Positions 28,839 through 37,639 of a stretch of 49,869 nt of DNA are shown here, piece by piece. Under the pieces are notes generated by a model. It saw only the letters and a program-made list of their open reading frames with translations. It was not told where the DNA came from and searched no databases. The stretch is taken from NCBI GenBank assembly GCA_017650105.1, contig JAGCFO010000013.1, forward strand, positions 1 through 49,869, written 5' to 3'. This DNA is from Bacteroidaceae bacterium (lineage in GTDB: Bacteria > Bacteroidota > Bacteroidia > Bacteroidales > Bacteroidaceae). A program made the translations under genes and the position numbers. Every line of letters begins with the position of its first letter. Position 1 is the stretch's first letter.

Positions 28839-29004
28839 GTCAAGCCAAAAGCGCAGAACGATGCTTGTTATTCCTTGGCGAGAAAAGGAAGAATGAAATT
28901 CAACTCTTTTTTTGGGTGATTCAATAATCTCTACCCAAAAAATGAAGGATAATCCAATCTAACAGACTCCACGCCTATCATCCATTCGAAAGGGATATCG
29001 TTAA

Positions 29005-30669
29005 TCAATAAGCTTTTTCGTGGACACCTTTGACAGCTCTTCCGCTGGGGTCGTTCATGTTTTTGAATGCGGCATCCCACTCAAGTGCGATGGCTGTTGA
29101 GCATGCCACACTTGCTTCCTGATTTACGCTTCGTGCTGCAGAGTCGCTTGGGAAGTGTTCGGCGAAGATGCTGCGATAGTAATACTCCTCTTTGTTAAGC
29201 GGCGGATTGATGGGGAAACGCTCTGCAGCATGAGCCATCTGTTCATCGGTTACGGCTTCGGAGGTTATTTTCTTCAAAGTATCAATCCATGAATAGCCTA
29301 CCCCATCGCTGAACTGCTCCTTCTGACGCCATGCAATCTCTGCAGGAAGCATGTCGGCAAAAGCTTCACGAAGTATTTTTTTCTCAATCGTTGAGCCCTG
29401 ACACATCTTCGCCTCGGGATTGGTGCGCATGGCCACATCCAAAAACTCCTTGTCGAGGAAAGGTACACGCCCCTCCACACCCCACGCTGAAAGACTCTTA
29501 TTGGCACGGAGGCAGTCGTAGTAGTGTAGCTTGCTAAGCTTGCGGACAGTCTCGTCATGAAAGGCCTTGGCGTTGGGAGCTTTGTGAAAATACAGGTAGC
29601 CGCCGAACACCTCGTCTGCCCCCTCGCCGCTGAGCACCATTTTAATTCCCATTGACTTGATGACACGTGCGAGTAAGTACATTGGTGTTGATGCACGGAC
29701 GGTTGTCACGTCGTATGTTTCAATAAAATAGATGACATCACGTATGGCATCGAGTCCTTCTTGTATGGTATAGTTAATTTCGTGATGCACAGTACCAATA
29801 TAGTCAGCCACCAGCTTTGCCTTTGCCAGGTCAGGAGCGCCCTTCAGGCCTACCGCAAATGAATGCAGACGAGGCCAATAAGCTCGTGTCAGCGAATTAT
29901 CTTCTATACGATGCTCGCTGAATTTCTCAGCAATAGCAGAGACGACAGAAGAATCGAGCCCTCCGCTGAGCAGCACTCCGTAGGGTACGTCTGACATCAG
30001 CTGACGCCTGACGGATTCTTTCAGAGCATCACGGATAGCTTCGACACTTGCTTCATTGTTCTTCACAGCATCATAGTCAAACCAGTCGCGATGGTAATAC
30101 TTTTTCATGCCAGGCTCTTCGCTCCAGTAATAATGCCCAGGCAGGAATGGCTCATATCGCTCGCATTGACCTTCAAGCGCCTTCAGTTCGGAAGCGACAT
30201 ACACAGTTCCGTCGCTATCGTACCCAATATATAAAGGTATCACACCTATAGGGTCGCGAGCAATCAGAAATGCATCCTTTTCTTCGTCATAGAGGGCGAA
30301 GGCAAAGATGCCGCTGATGTCCTCTAGGAAGCCTATGCCTTTGTCGCGATAGAGAGCAAGAATGACTTCACAGTCACTACCTGTCTGGAATTCGTAACGA
30401 CCCGCATAGCGGCGACGAATCTCCTGGTGATTATAAATCTCACCATTTACTGCTAACACTTGTTTTCTGTCTGGCGAAAACAAAGGCTGCCCGCCACTTT
30501 CGGGGTCAACGATAGAGAGACGTTCATGAGCAAGTATGGCAGAACCTCCACAATAAATGCCACTCCAGTCAGGACCGCGATGACGGAGTTTTTGACTCAT
30601 TCTCAGTGCCTTATCACGAAGCTCGGATGTCTGTTTCTTAATGTTGAAGATTGATACAATTCCACACAT
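29005..30669 (-). CDS. asnB: Asparagine synthetase B, glutamine-hydrolysing
   Basis: 554 residues. The catalytic Cys 2 follows the start Met (MCGIVSIFN), and the glutaminase domain has 'KLRHRGPDWSG' and 'VNGEIYNH'. The synthetase half has the pyrophosphate loop 'LLSGGLDSSVVSAI' near residue 235 and 'LSGEGADEVFGGYLYF'. It transfers the amide of glutamine to aspartate with ATP. Last gene of the minus-strand glutamine-amidotransferase series, separated from glmS by 263 bp that carry a 22-bp palindrome triplet and an AT-rich leader, so it may have its own regulation. Confidence 0.97.
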   Translation of the reverse strand: MCGIVSIFNIKKQTSELRDKALRMSQKLRHRGPDWSGIYCGGSAILAHERLSIVDPESGGQPLFSPDRKQVLAVNGEIYNHQEIRRRYAGRYEFQTGSDCEVILALYRDKGIGFLEDISGIFAFALYDEEKDAFLIARDPIGVIPLYIGYDSDGTVYVASELKALEGQCERYEPFLPGHYYWSEEPGMKKYYHRDWFDYDAVKNNEASVEAIRDALKESVRRQLMSDVPYGVLLSGGLDSSVVSAIAEKFSEHRIEDNSLTRAYWPRLHSFAVGLKGAPDLAKAKLVADYIGTVHHEINYTIQEGLDAIRDVIYFIETYDVTTVRASTPMYLLARVIKSMGIKMVLSGEGADEVFGGYLYFHKAPNAKAFHDETVRKLSKLHYYDCLRANKSLSAWGVEGRVPFLDKEFLDVAMRTNPEAKMCQGSTIEKKILREAFADMLPAEIAWRQKEQFSDGVGYSWIDTLKKITSEAVTDEQMAHAAERFPINPPLNKEEYYYRSIFAEHFPSDSAARSVNQEASVACSTAIALEWDAAFKNMNDPSGRAVKGVHEKAY

Positions 30670-30677
30670 AACGATAT

Positions 30678-30751
30678 GTACTATCTAATGATTTAGGATT
30701 TACTGTTTATTTGCAATTTAATCATTTAGCCATGTACTATCTGACGATTTA
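30678..30751 (-). repeat. AT-rich leader repeats upstream of asnB
   Basis: GTACTATCTAATGATTTA (30678-30695) and GTACTATCTGACGATTTA (30734-30751) are near-identical. A third copy, TTACTATTTGACGATTTA (32786-32803), lies at the same 9-bp distance before the glmS start codon. On the minus strand the intervening sequence holds several TAAAT words. Confidence 0.7.
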
Positions 30752-30810
30752 ATGCTCCAGGATACCTTCTCAAAAACGGGAGAACTTAGTTCGCTGTATG
30801 GGGCATGACT

Positions 30811-30874
30811 TTGTCTCATGTGTGAGACAAACTTTTCTCACGTGTGAGACAACCGTTTCTCATGTGTGAGACAA
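30811..30874. repeat. Three palindromes at 22-bp spacing between glmS and asnB
   Basis: Copies begin at 30811, 30833 and 30855. The first reads TTGTCTCATGTGTGAGACAA, with 8-bp arms around TGTG. The second and third differ from it at two or three positions, in their left arms and in one central base, and the right arm TGTGAGACAA is identical in all three. On the minus strand the triplet starts 58 bp after the glmS stop and ends 141 bp before the asnB start. Confidence 0.9.
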
Positions 30875-30932
30875 TGTGATGCCATGTAGAGCTTTTTCCC
30901 ATGTTGCTAAGGTCTTTATTGATTGAATCATT

Positions 30933-32777
30933 TTATTCCACCGTTACACTCTTTGCGAGGTTCCTTGGGCGGTCAACGTCTTTGCCCTTGCAGATAGCGA
31001 TGTGGTAGGCGAGCAGCTGAAGGGGAATGCTGGCGATGAGTGGCTGGAAGCACTCAAGGGTGTCGGGCAAGGTGATGATGTGGTCGGCAAACTTCTGTAT
31101 CTGCGTGTCCCCTTCGGTGACGAGGGCCGTGACACGTCCGCCACGAGCCCGTACCTCCTGGATGTTCGAGATGACCTTCTCGTAGAGACGGTCGCGGGTG
31201 GCAATGACGAAGACGGGCATCTCGCTGTCGATAAGGGCGATGGGACCGTGCTTCATCTCTGCGGCAGGATAGCCTTCGGCATGAATGTAGGAGATTTCCT
31301 TCAACTTCAATGCACCTTCCAGAGCCAGAGGATAGTTGTAGCCGCGTCCCAGGTAGAGGCAGTTCTTGGCGTAGGTGAAGATGGGAGCAAGGTGCTCAAT
31401 CTGCTCGTTGGTATTGAGGGCTTGCTCCATCTTGGCAGGAATCTGTGTCAGTTCCTTCACCATCTGCTTGTACAAGTCTTCGGAGATGGTCTTCCGCTCG
31501 GCAGCCAAGCAGAGTGCCAGCATCGAGAGGACCGTCACCTGACCCGTGAAGGCTTTTGTGGAAGCGACGCCAATCTCCGGACCAACGTGGATGTAGGTTC
31601 CTGTGTTAGTGGCTCTTGGGATGCTTGATCCGATGGCGTTGCAGATGCCAAAGATGAAGGCACCTTGCTCCTTAGCCAGTTGGATGGCAGCCAGCGTGTC
31701 GGCTATCTCACCGCTCTGCGAAATGGCTATCACCACATCGTCCTTCGTCACTACGGGGTTGCGATAGCGGAACTCCGAAGCGTACTCCACTTCGCAAGGG
31801 ATGCGGCACAGGCTCTCGAAGAGCTGCTTGCCGATGAGTCCGGCGTGCCACGAGGTGCCGCATGCCACGATGACGATGCGCTTTGCGCCAAGCAGTTGCT
31901 GGCGGTAGTCAATCATGGCAGACAGCGTCACATGGTTACCTTCGACGTTGATGCGGCCTCGCATACAGTTCATCAGGCACTCTGGTTGTTCGAAGATTTC
32001 CTTCAGCATGAAGTGCTCATAGCCGCCTTTCTCTATCTGGCCGAGGTCGATGTCAACCGTTTTCACTTTCAGTTCCTGCTCCTTGCCAAGGATGCTTATC
32101 ACCTTCAATTCCTCGCCCAGACGAATAACGGCGATGTTGCCGTCCTCCAGATAGACTACTTTGTCCGTGTAGTCGATGATGGGACTTGCATCAGAGCCTA
32201 AGAAGAACTCGTCCTCGCCGATGCCTACCACCAGCGGACTCTGCTTGCGAGCTGCAATAATCTGCCGAGGGTCGCGCTTGTCGATGATGGCAATAGCGTA
32301 GGCTCCAATCACTTGATGGAGTGCCACCTGCACGGCTTCGACAAGCGGCAGGTTCTTCTTCACCATGATGTACTCCACGAGTTGCACGAGCACCTCCGTA
32401 TCGGTGTCGCTCTTGAACTCCACGCCTTTCGCCTGAAGCTGCGTCTTGATGTCGGCATAGTTCTCGATGATGCCGTTATGGATGATGGCAAGATTGCGAG
32501 TGCTCGAATAGTGGGGATGAGCGTTGCGTGCCGACGGCTCGCCATGCGTTGCCCAACGTGTATGAGCGATGCCTACGCAGCCCGACACGTCTTTGTCGCT
32601 ACAATACTCGGTCAGGTTGTCAACCTTTCCTTTTGCCTTATAGACGTTGAGGTCGCCGCTGTCGCTAATCATCGCCACGCCGGCGCTGTCATAGCCACGA
32701 TACTCCAGGCGCTTCAGACCTTTAATCAAAATGGGATAGGCTTTCTTCGAGCCTATGTAACCTACAATTCCACACAT
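30933..32777 (-). CDS. glmS: Glutamine-fructose-6-phosphate aminotransferase (isomerising)
   Basis: 614 residues. Cys 2 nucleophile (MCGIVGYIG), glutaminase motifs 'RLEYRGYDSAG' and 'HTRWATHGEPSARNAHPH', then two SIS sugar-isomerase domains ('GTSWHAGLIGKQLFE', 'ISQSGEIADTLAAI', 'YAKNCLYLGRGYNYPLALEGALKLKEISYIHAEGYPAAEMKHGP') and the C-terminal 'PRNLAKSVTVE'. It makes glucosamine-6-phosphate, the first step to UDP-GlcNAc for wall and LPS. No ribozyme or riboswitch is seen; the leader is a TAAAT-rich tract. 106 bp after purF. Confidence 0.98.
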   Translation of the reverse strand: MCGIVGYIGSKKAYPILIKGLKRLEYRGYDSAGVAMISDSGDLNVYKAKGKVDNLTEYCSDKDVSGCVGIAHTRWATHGEPSARNAHPHYSSTRNLAIIHNGIIENYADIKTQLQAKGVEFKSDTDTEVLVQLVEYIMVKKNLPLVEAVQVALHQVIGAYAIAIIDKRDPRQIIAARKQSPLVVGIGEDEFFLGSDASPIIDYTDKVVYLEDGNIAVIRLGEELKVISILGKEQELKVKTVDIDLGQIEKGGYEHFMLKEIFEQPECLMNCMRGRINVEGNHVTLSAMIDYRQQLLGAKRIVIVACGTSWHAGLIGKQLFESLCRIPCEVEYASEFRYRNPVVTKDDVVIAISQSGEIADTLAAIQLAKEQGAFIFGICNAIGSSIPRATNTGTYIHVGPEIGVASTKAFTGQVTVLSMLALCLAAERKTISEDLYKQMVKELTQIPAKMEQALNTNEQIEHLAPIFTYAKNCLYLGRGYNYPLALEGALKLKEISYIHAEGYPAAEMKHGPIALIDSEMPVFVIATRDRLYEKVISNIQEVRARGGRVTALVTEGDTQIQKFADHIITLPDTLECFQPLIASIPLQLLAYHIAICKGKDVDRPRNLAKSVTVE

Positions 32778-32840
32778 GATGTCATTTACTATTTGACGAT
32801 TTACAATTTACGATTTATTTACGATTTAGTAATTTAACTA
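32778..32840 (-). repeat. TAAAT-word leader of glmS
   Basis: Read on the minus strand, the 63 bp directly before the glmS ATG contain seven or eight TAAAT words mostly joined by CG or TG, in a roughly 7-8-bp rhythm, with no Shine-Dalgarno. A-rich leaders favour translation initiation in Bacteroidetes; that this is its role here is inference. Confidence 0.6.
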
Positions 32841-32877
32841 TTTACAGGGCAGAGCCTTTTAATGATGAATTGGACTT

Positions 32878-32894
32878 CTCCCCCTAGAGGGGAG
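32878..32894. repeat. Palindrome containing the purF stop codon
   Basis: CTCCCC (32878-32883) and GGGGAG (32889-32894) flank CTAGA, whose CTA is the TAG stop of purF on the minus strand. The adjacent bases CCCCCTATAACTCCCC encode the last purF residues PPITPL. It looks like a short dispersed palindromic element fused to the gene end. No T-tract follows on the minus strand, so it is not a standard terminator. Confidence 0.6.
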
Positions 32895-34632
32895 TTATAG
32901 GGGGTCTGTTCACAAATGCTTGGTTGACGAGGCGATTGCCGCCTGGAGTGGGATAATGCCCTGTGAAGTACCAGTCGCCTTGATGGTCGGGGCAAGCGGC
33001 ATGAAGGCCTTCGATGGTCTGAAAGACGAACTCCACTGGCGCTTGCATCCCTGCAGGACGAAGCATCTCGGCCATCTTTCTGTTGATTTCTTCTATGCTG
33101 AAAGGCTTGTAGATGGCGCTGACACAATTGGTCTGCTCTGCTGCTGGCTTACGAAGCTCGGCAAGACAAGCCTCATATGTGTCTGTAATTAATTGCCACA
33201 TGCCACGCTCTTCGATGAGGGCGATGGTTGCACGAAAAGCGCAGAACTCCTCCAGACGCGCCATATCGATGCCGTAGTAGTCGGGGTAGCGAATCTGCGG
33301 CGAACTGCTGACCATCACTATTTTCTTAGGATGCAGCCGGTCAAGTATCTTGAAGATGCTCTCCTTCAGCGTGGTGCCCCGGACAATGGAATCGTCGATG
33401 ATGACGAGGTTATCCTGATAGGGACGCAACGAGCCGTAGGTGATGTCATAGACATGTGAGGCGAGCTCATTACGAGATCCTGCTTCGGTGATGAAGGTAC
33501 GCAGTTTGATATCCTTCCAGGCAACCTTCTCACCTCGAACGTTGAGCCCTTGATTTCGCAGACCCTCCATCATGCCGTAGAAGGCAACTTCAGCCGTGTT
33601 GGGGATAAAGGAGAAGACTGTGTGCTCAGTATCTCCGTCGATGGCTTTCAGGATGGGTGTTGTGAGCTGTCGGCCAAGTTGCTTGCGCTCATGATAAATG
33701 TCGCGGTCGGAACCTCTGCTGAAATATATACGCTCAAACGAACAATGTGCCTGAGCCTTTGCCTCGAGGATTGTTTCCAATGCACAGCTTCCATTCTTAT
33801 GAACGATGAGCGCCTTGCCTGCCGGCAGCTCATGGACGTCCTCGCAAGTGAGGTCAAAGGTTGTCTGAATCACAGCACGCTCGCTGGCAACGGCAATCAA
33901 CTCGTCGTCTTTGTAGTAATAGGCAGGCCGTATGCCCCAAGGGTCGCGCATAGCAAACATCTCGCCGCTACCGGTCAGACCGCACATCACATATCCGCCG
34001 TCATAGTCAGCCATCGTTGTGCTGAGCACATTACTTATTTGTACGTTTCTTTCTATATAGTTCGTGATGTCGGTGTCGTGCAAGCCCTGTTGTTTTGCCT
34101 CGTTGTAGCAACGCTCCACTTCTCTGTCCAGCCTGTGCCCCATCAGTTCGAGAGTGATATATGAGTCGCTATACATCCGAGGCGACTGCCCTTGTCTCGT
34201 CATCTTGTCAAATATCTCGTCGATATTCGTCATATTGAAGTTGCCGCAAAGACAGAGGTTCTTGGCTCGCCAGTTGTTACGACGAAGGAAAGGATGTACA
34301 TATTGAAGTCCGCTCTTTCCCGTAGTGGAATATCTAAGGTGCCCCATGAAAAGTTGAGCTTTTGTCCACTCGGGTGTTACGTGGTCGAATATCTCTGTGA
34401 TTGCATCTTTACCCAAAGCTTTTATGCGGAACATATATTCTGCGCCGACGGGAGCATCCATGTCGACGCAAGCCATCCCTGCACCTTCCTGACCGCGGTT
34501 ATGCTGTTTCTCCATCATCAGATAGAGCTTGTTGAGGGCAAAGGATTCTGTTCCGTATTTCTGTTCGTAGTAGGTTCTCGGCTTCAGAAGCCTTATCATC
34601 GCCACACCGCATTCGTGCTTCAGTTGATCCAT
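32884..34632 (-). CDS. purF: Amidophosphoribosyltransferase-family protein, long Bacteroidetes form
   Basis: 582 residues. The glutaminase domain carries the nucleophile in 'KHECGVAMIRLL' (Cys 8) and 'QHNRGQEGAGMAC', 'MGHLRYSTTGKSG', 'CGNFNMTNIDEIFDKM'. The phosphoribosyltransferase domain has the PRPP loop 'LVIIDDSIVRGTTLKESI'. It should form phosphoribosylamine from PRPP and glutamine, the first purine step. It is longer than typical PurF (about 470-505) and has no other purine gene beside it, so a specialised paralogue is possible. Starts 1 bp after the pyrG stop (TGATATG). The last residues come from a palindromic repeat. Confidence 0.85.
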   Translation of the reverse strand: MDQLKHECGVAMIRLLKPRTYYEQKYGTESFALNKLYLMMEKQHNRGQEGAGMACVDMDAPVGAEYMFRIKALGKDAITEIFDHVTPEWTKAQLFMGHLRYSTTGKSGLQYVHPFLRRNNWRAKNLCLCGNFNMTNIDEIFDKMTRQGQSPRMYSDSYITLELMGHRLDREVERCYNEAKQQGLHDTDITNYIERNVQISNVLSTTMADYDGGYVMCGLTGSGEMFAMRDPWGIRPAYYYKDDELIAVASERAVIQTTFDLTCEDVHELPAGKALIVHKNGSCALETILEAKAQAHCSFERIYFSRGSDRDIYHERKQLGRQLTTPILKAIDGDTEHTVFSFIPNTAEVAFYGMMEGLRNQGLNVRGEKVAWKDIKLRTFITEAGSRNELASHVYDITYGSLRPYQDNLVIIDDSIVRGTTLKESIFKILDRLHPKKIVMVSSSPQIRYPDYYGIDMARLEEFCAFRATIALIEERGMWQLITDTYEACLAELRKPAAEQTNCVSAIYKPFSIEEINRKMAEMLRPAGMQAPVEFVFQTIEGLHAACPDHQGDWYFTGHYPTPGGNRLVNQAFVNRPPITPL

Positions 34633-34633
34633 A

Positions 34634-36337
34634 TCATAAGCATGCTTTAATGAAACTCAAGAACAGAGGGTGAGGATGCAATACTGTAGATGAATATTCG
34701 GGATGGAACTGGGTGCCGACGTACCATCTGAGTGACGGTATCTCTACTATCTCCACAAGGTTGGCTGCGGGGTTGATGCCGACGCACCTCATGCCTTCCG
34801 ACTCAAATTCCTCTTGATAACAGTTGTTGAACTCGTAGCGGTGGCGGTGTCGTTCTCTGATGACGATGCCCTCTTCCCGCTCACCCATGATGAGCGGGTT
34901 CTGCGTCGCCTCGTTCTCATAGCGTGAGATGTTGACATCGTAAGCCTCCCACGCCCTGCTGTTCGGTTTCAGCACACACTCGTATGCTCCCAGTCGCATC
35001 GTTCCCCCCATCTGCTTGATGTTTTTCTGCTCCTCCATCATGTCAATCACGTTGTGCGGCGTTGTTGCGTCCATCTCGCTGCTGTTAGCATCTTTCATCC
35101 CCAGCACATTCCGGGCAAATTCCACCACCATCATCTGCATACCGAGACAGATACCAAACGTCGGTATATCGTGGGTGCGCGCAAACTCAGCCGCCACTAT
35201 TTTGCCTTCTATTCCCCTTTGCCCAAAGCCGGGACAGATAACTATGCCGTTCATCCCGTCCAGTAGGGAAGCGACGTTCTCTTTTGTAATACCTTCGCTA
35301 TTTATAAAGTGTAACTTTGCCTTTCGACCGTTATACACGGCGGCAAGCGACAGACTTTCGCGAATGCTCTTATAGGCATCCTGTAGGTCGTACTTGCCCA
35401 CCAGCCCGACGTGTATCTCTGTTGTTGCTTCGTGCTGAAGCTGGAGGAAACGGTACCACGGGAGCATCCCCGGCACCGCCTCGTCCTCCTCATCTGCTAT
35501 GTGAGAGTCCTGCCCCGCTCGGGAAGCCGGCAGAGCGACGTTGAGCTTACTCAGTATCGCCATATCGAGTCGCTGGCGGTGCATGTTGACGGGCACCTCA
35601 TAGATGCTTGGCACATCCTCGCTTTGCACCACACACTCCCTTTCCACGTTGCAAAACGATGCCACCTTGCTCAAGATGCTGTCATCCAGATGATGCTCGG
35701 TTCGCAGTATGAGGATGTCTGGCTGAATGCCCATGCTCTGCAGTTCCTTCACTGAGTGTTGTGTCGGTTTCGTTTTCAGTTCGCCTGCAGCGCTCAGATA
35801 GGGTACATACGTCAGGTGAATGTTGACAGCGTCACGCCCTTTCTCCCAACGCAACTGGCGGATGGCTTCCATGAAAGGCGCGCTTTCGATGTCGCCGATG
35901 GTTCCACCTATCTCGGAGATGACAAAATCGAAGTGTTCGTGAAGGGCATTCTCCTTGATGCATCGCTTTATCTCGTCGGTGATGTGAGGAACCACCTGGA
36001 TGGTCTTGCCGAGATAGTCGCCCCGACGCTCCTTGTCGATGACAGCCTGATAGATTCGCCCGGTGGTGACGCTGTTGTGTCGGGTGGTGTGTATGTCGGT
36101 GAAGCGCTCATAGTGACCCAGGTCGAGGTCGGTCTCGGTGCCGTCGGCTGTCACGTAACATTCTCCGTGTTCATAGGGATTCAACGTGCCGGGATCGATG
36201 TTGATGTAGGGATCGAACTTCTGGATGGTGACTTTGTACCCGCGTGCCTGCAACAACCTGCCGATACTTGCAGAAATAATACCCTTTCCCAACGACGATA
36301 CAACACCGCCCGTGACGAAAATATATTTTGTTTCCAT
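34634..36337 (-). CDS. pyrG: CTP synthase (glutamine-hydrolysing)
   Basis: 567 residues. The synthetase domain opens 'YIFVTGGVVSSLGKGIISASIGRLLQARGYKVTIQKFDPYINIDPGTLNPYEHGE', typical for PyrG. The class I glutaminase domain has the nucleophile elbow 'FGICLGMQMMVVEFARN' and 'QFHPEYSS'. It converts UTP to CTP with glutamine and ATP and is regulated by GTP. About 25 residues longer than E. coli PyrG. Tightly coupled to purF (1 bp) and 24 bp after dapL. In many Bacteroidales pyrG sits beside yidC; here they are 18 kb apart. Confidence 0.97.
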   Translation of the reverse strand: METKYIFVTGGVVSSLGKGIISASIGRLLQARGYKVTIQKFDPYINIDPGTLNPYEHGECYVTADGTETDLDLGHYERFTDIHTTRHNSVTTGRIYQAVIDKERRGDYLGKTIQVVPHITDEIKRCIKENALHEHFDFVISEIGGTIGDIESAPFMEAIRQLRWEKGRDAVNIHLTYVPYLSAAGELKTKPTQHSVKELQSMGIQPDILILRTEHHLDDSILSKVASFCNVERECVVQSEDVPSIYEVPVNMHRQRLDMAILSKLNVALPASRAGQDSHIADEEDEAVPGMLPWYRFLQLQHEATTEIHVGLVGKYDLQDAYKSIRESLSLAAVYNGRKAKLHFINSEGITKENVASLLDGMNGIVICPGFGQRGIEGKIVAAEFARTHDIPTFGICLGMQMMVVEFARNVLGMKDANSSEMDATTPHNVIDMMEEQKNIKQMGGTMRLGAYECVLKPNSRAWEAYDVNISRYENEATQNPLIMGEREEGIVIRERHRHRYEFNNCYQEEFESEGMRCVGINPAANLVEIVEIPSLRWYVGTQFHPEYSSTVLHPHPLFLSFIKACL

Positions 36338-36361
36338 TGTACTTTTTTTCGGTGTATAGTG

Positions 36362-37597
36362 TTAGCGGTTTTTCCATTCGGCAATGCGATGGAGCGCCTC
36401 CTCGGTTTTCTCGTGACTGCTGAATGCAGTGAACCTCACGTAGCCCTCACCCGACGGTCCGAACCCCACGCCAGGCGTGCACACCACGTTAGCGCCATAC
36501 AGCAAGCTCTCAAAGAAGCGCCATGAGTCAAAGCCATTAGGAACCCGCATCCAGATGTACGGAGCGTTTTCTCCACCATAGCACTCGAAGCCCAGCGAAC
36601 GCAGCGCGTTGAGCATATTGTGAGAATTTTGCATATAGTAGTCGATAGTAGCCTTTACTTGCTCCTTACCTTCGGGTGTATAGATGGCCTCTGCGGCACG
36701 CTGCGAGATATAGCTGGTGCCGTTAAACTTGGTGCACTGGCGCCGATACCACAATGGGTTGAGAGGAACGCGCTCGCCTGTGAGCGTAGCAGTCGTCAAA
36801 TCCTTCGGGACAATCGTATAGCCGCAACGGACACCCGTAAAACCGGCAGTCTTTGAGAAACTGTGAAACTCGATAGCGCACCTCCGTGCCCCCCTGATCT
36901 CATAGATGCTGTGGGGTATGGCATCATCGTGTATATAAGCCTGATAGGCAGCATCGTAGAAGATGATGGCATCGTTGTGCAAAGCATAGTTGACCCACTT
37001 GCGCAGTTCTTCTTTCGTTATCACAGTCCCGGTAGGATTATTGGGGTAACAGAGATAGATGACATCAACCCGCTGCTTGGGTATTGCGGGCACAAAACGG
37101 TTTTCGGCGTTGCAAGGCAGGTATATGACGTTCGACCATCGTCCGTCGCTGCCCTTCAGTCCGGCGCGCCCTATCATTGCGTTCGAGTCGATGTAAACGG
37201 GATAGATGGGATCGGTGACAGCGATGGAGTTGTCCCAGCGTATCAGTTCCTGGATGTTGCCCGTGTCCGACTTTGCACCGTCGTTGATGAATATCTCATC
37301 CAGTTCGAGATGGATGCCGCGGGGCAGAAAGTCGTTCTTCAGTATCGCTTCCCGCAGAAAGTCGTACCCCTGTTCGGGACCGTAGCCCCTGAACCCCTCG
37401 GCAGTACCCATCTCATCCACCGCACGGTGCATCGCCTCCACTACGGCGGGACACAGCGGCTGCGTCACATCGCCTATGCCCAGCGGGATGACATCAGCCT
37501 TAGGATGCATCACTTTGAAGGCGTTTACCTTCTTGGCTATGTCTGCAAACAGGTAGTTGTCGGGCAACTTTAAGAAATGATCGTTAACCAATGCCAT
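36362..37597 (-). CDS. dapL: LL-diaminopimelate aminotransferase
   Basis: 411 residues. Fold type I PLP enzyme; the PLP lysine is in 'FHSFSKTAGFTGVRCGY', and 'VIPLGIGDVTQPLCPAVVEAMHRA' plus 'RGYGPEQGYDFLREAI' are DapL signatures. It converts tetrahydrodipicolinate to LL-diaminopimelate with glutamate as amino donor, skipping the acylated intermediates of the usual lysine pathway. Next enzyme DapF is encoded 42 bp upstream, so the pair completes meso-diaminopimelate for peptidoglycan and lysine. Confidence 0.97.
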   Translation of the reverse strand: MALVNDHFLKLPDNYLFADIAKKVNAFKVMHPKADVIPLGIGDVTQPLCPAVVEAMHRAVDEMGTAEGFRGYGPEQGYDFLREAILKNDFLPRGIHLELDEIFINDGAKSDTGNIQELIRWDNSIAVTDPIYPVYIDSNAMIGRAGLKGSDGRWSNVIYLPCNAENRFVPAIPKQRVDVIYLCYPNNPTGTVITKEELRKWVNYALHNDAIIFYDAAYQAYIHDDAIPHSIYEIRGARRCAIEFHSFSKTAGFTGVRCGYTIVPKDLTTATLTGERVPLNPLWYRRQCTKFNGTSYISQRAAEAIYTPEGKEQVKATIDYYMQNSHNMLNALRSLGFECYGGENAPYIWMRVPNGFDSWRFFESLLYGANVVCTPGVGFGPSGEGYVRFTAFSSHEKTEEALHRIAEWKNR

Positions 37598-37639
37598 ATA
37601 TATAATAGATTTTTGTGTTGTTTATTCTTCATTCATCAT

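Noticed and set aside
30811..30874. CRISPR array
   Set aside because: Only three repeats, 2-bp gaps instead of 30-bp spacers, and no cas gene.
32778..32840. glmS ribozyme before glmS
   Set aside because: The leader is a short TAAAT-rich tract with none of the length or pairing of the ribozyme.
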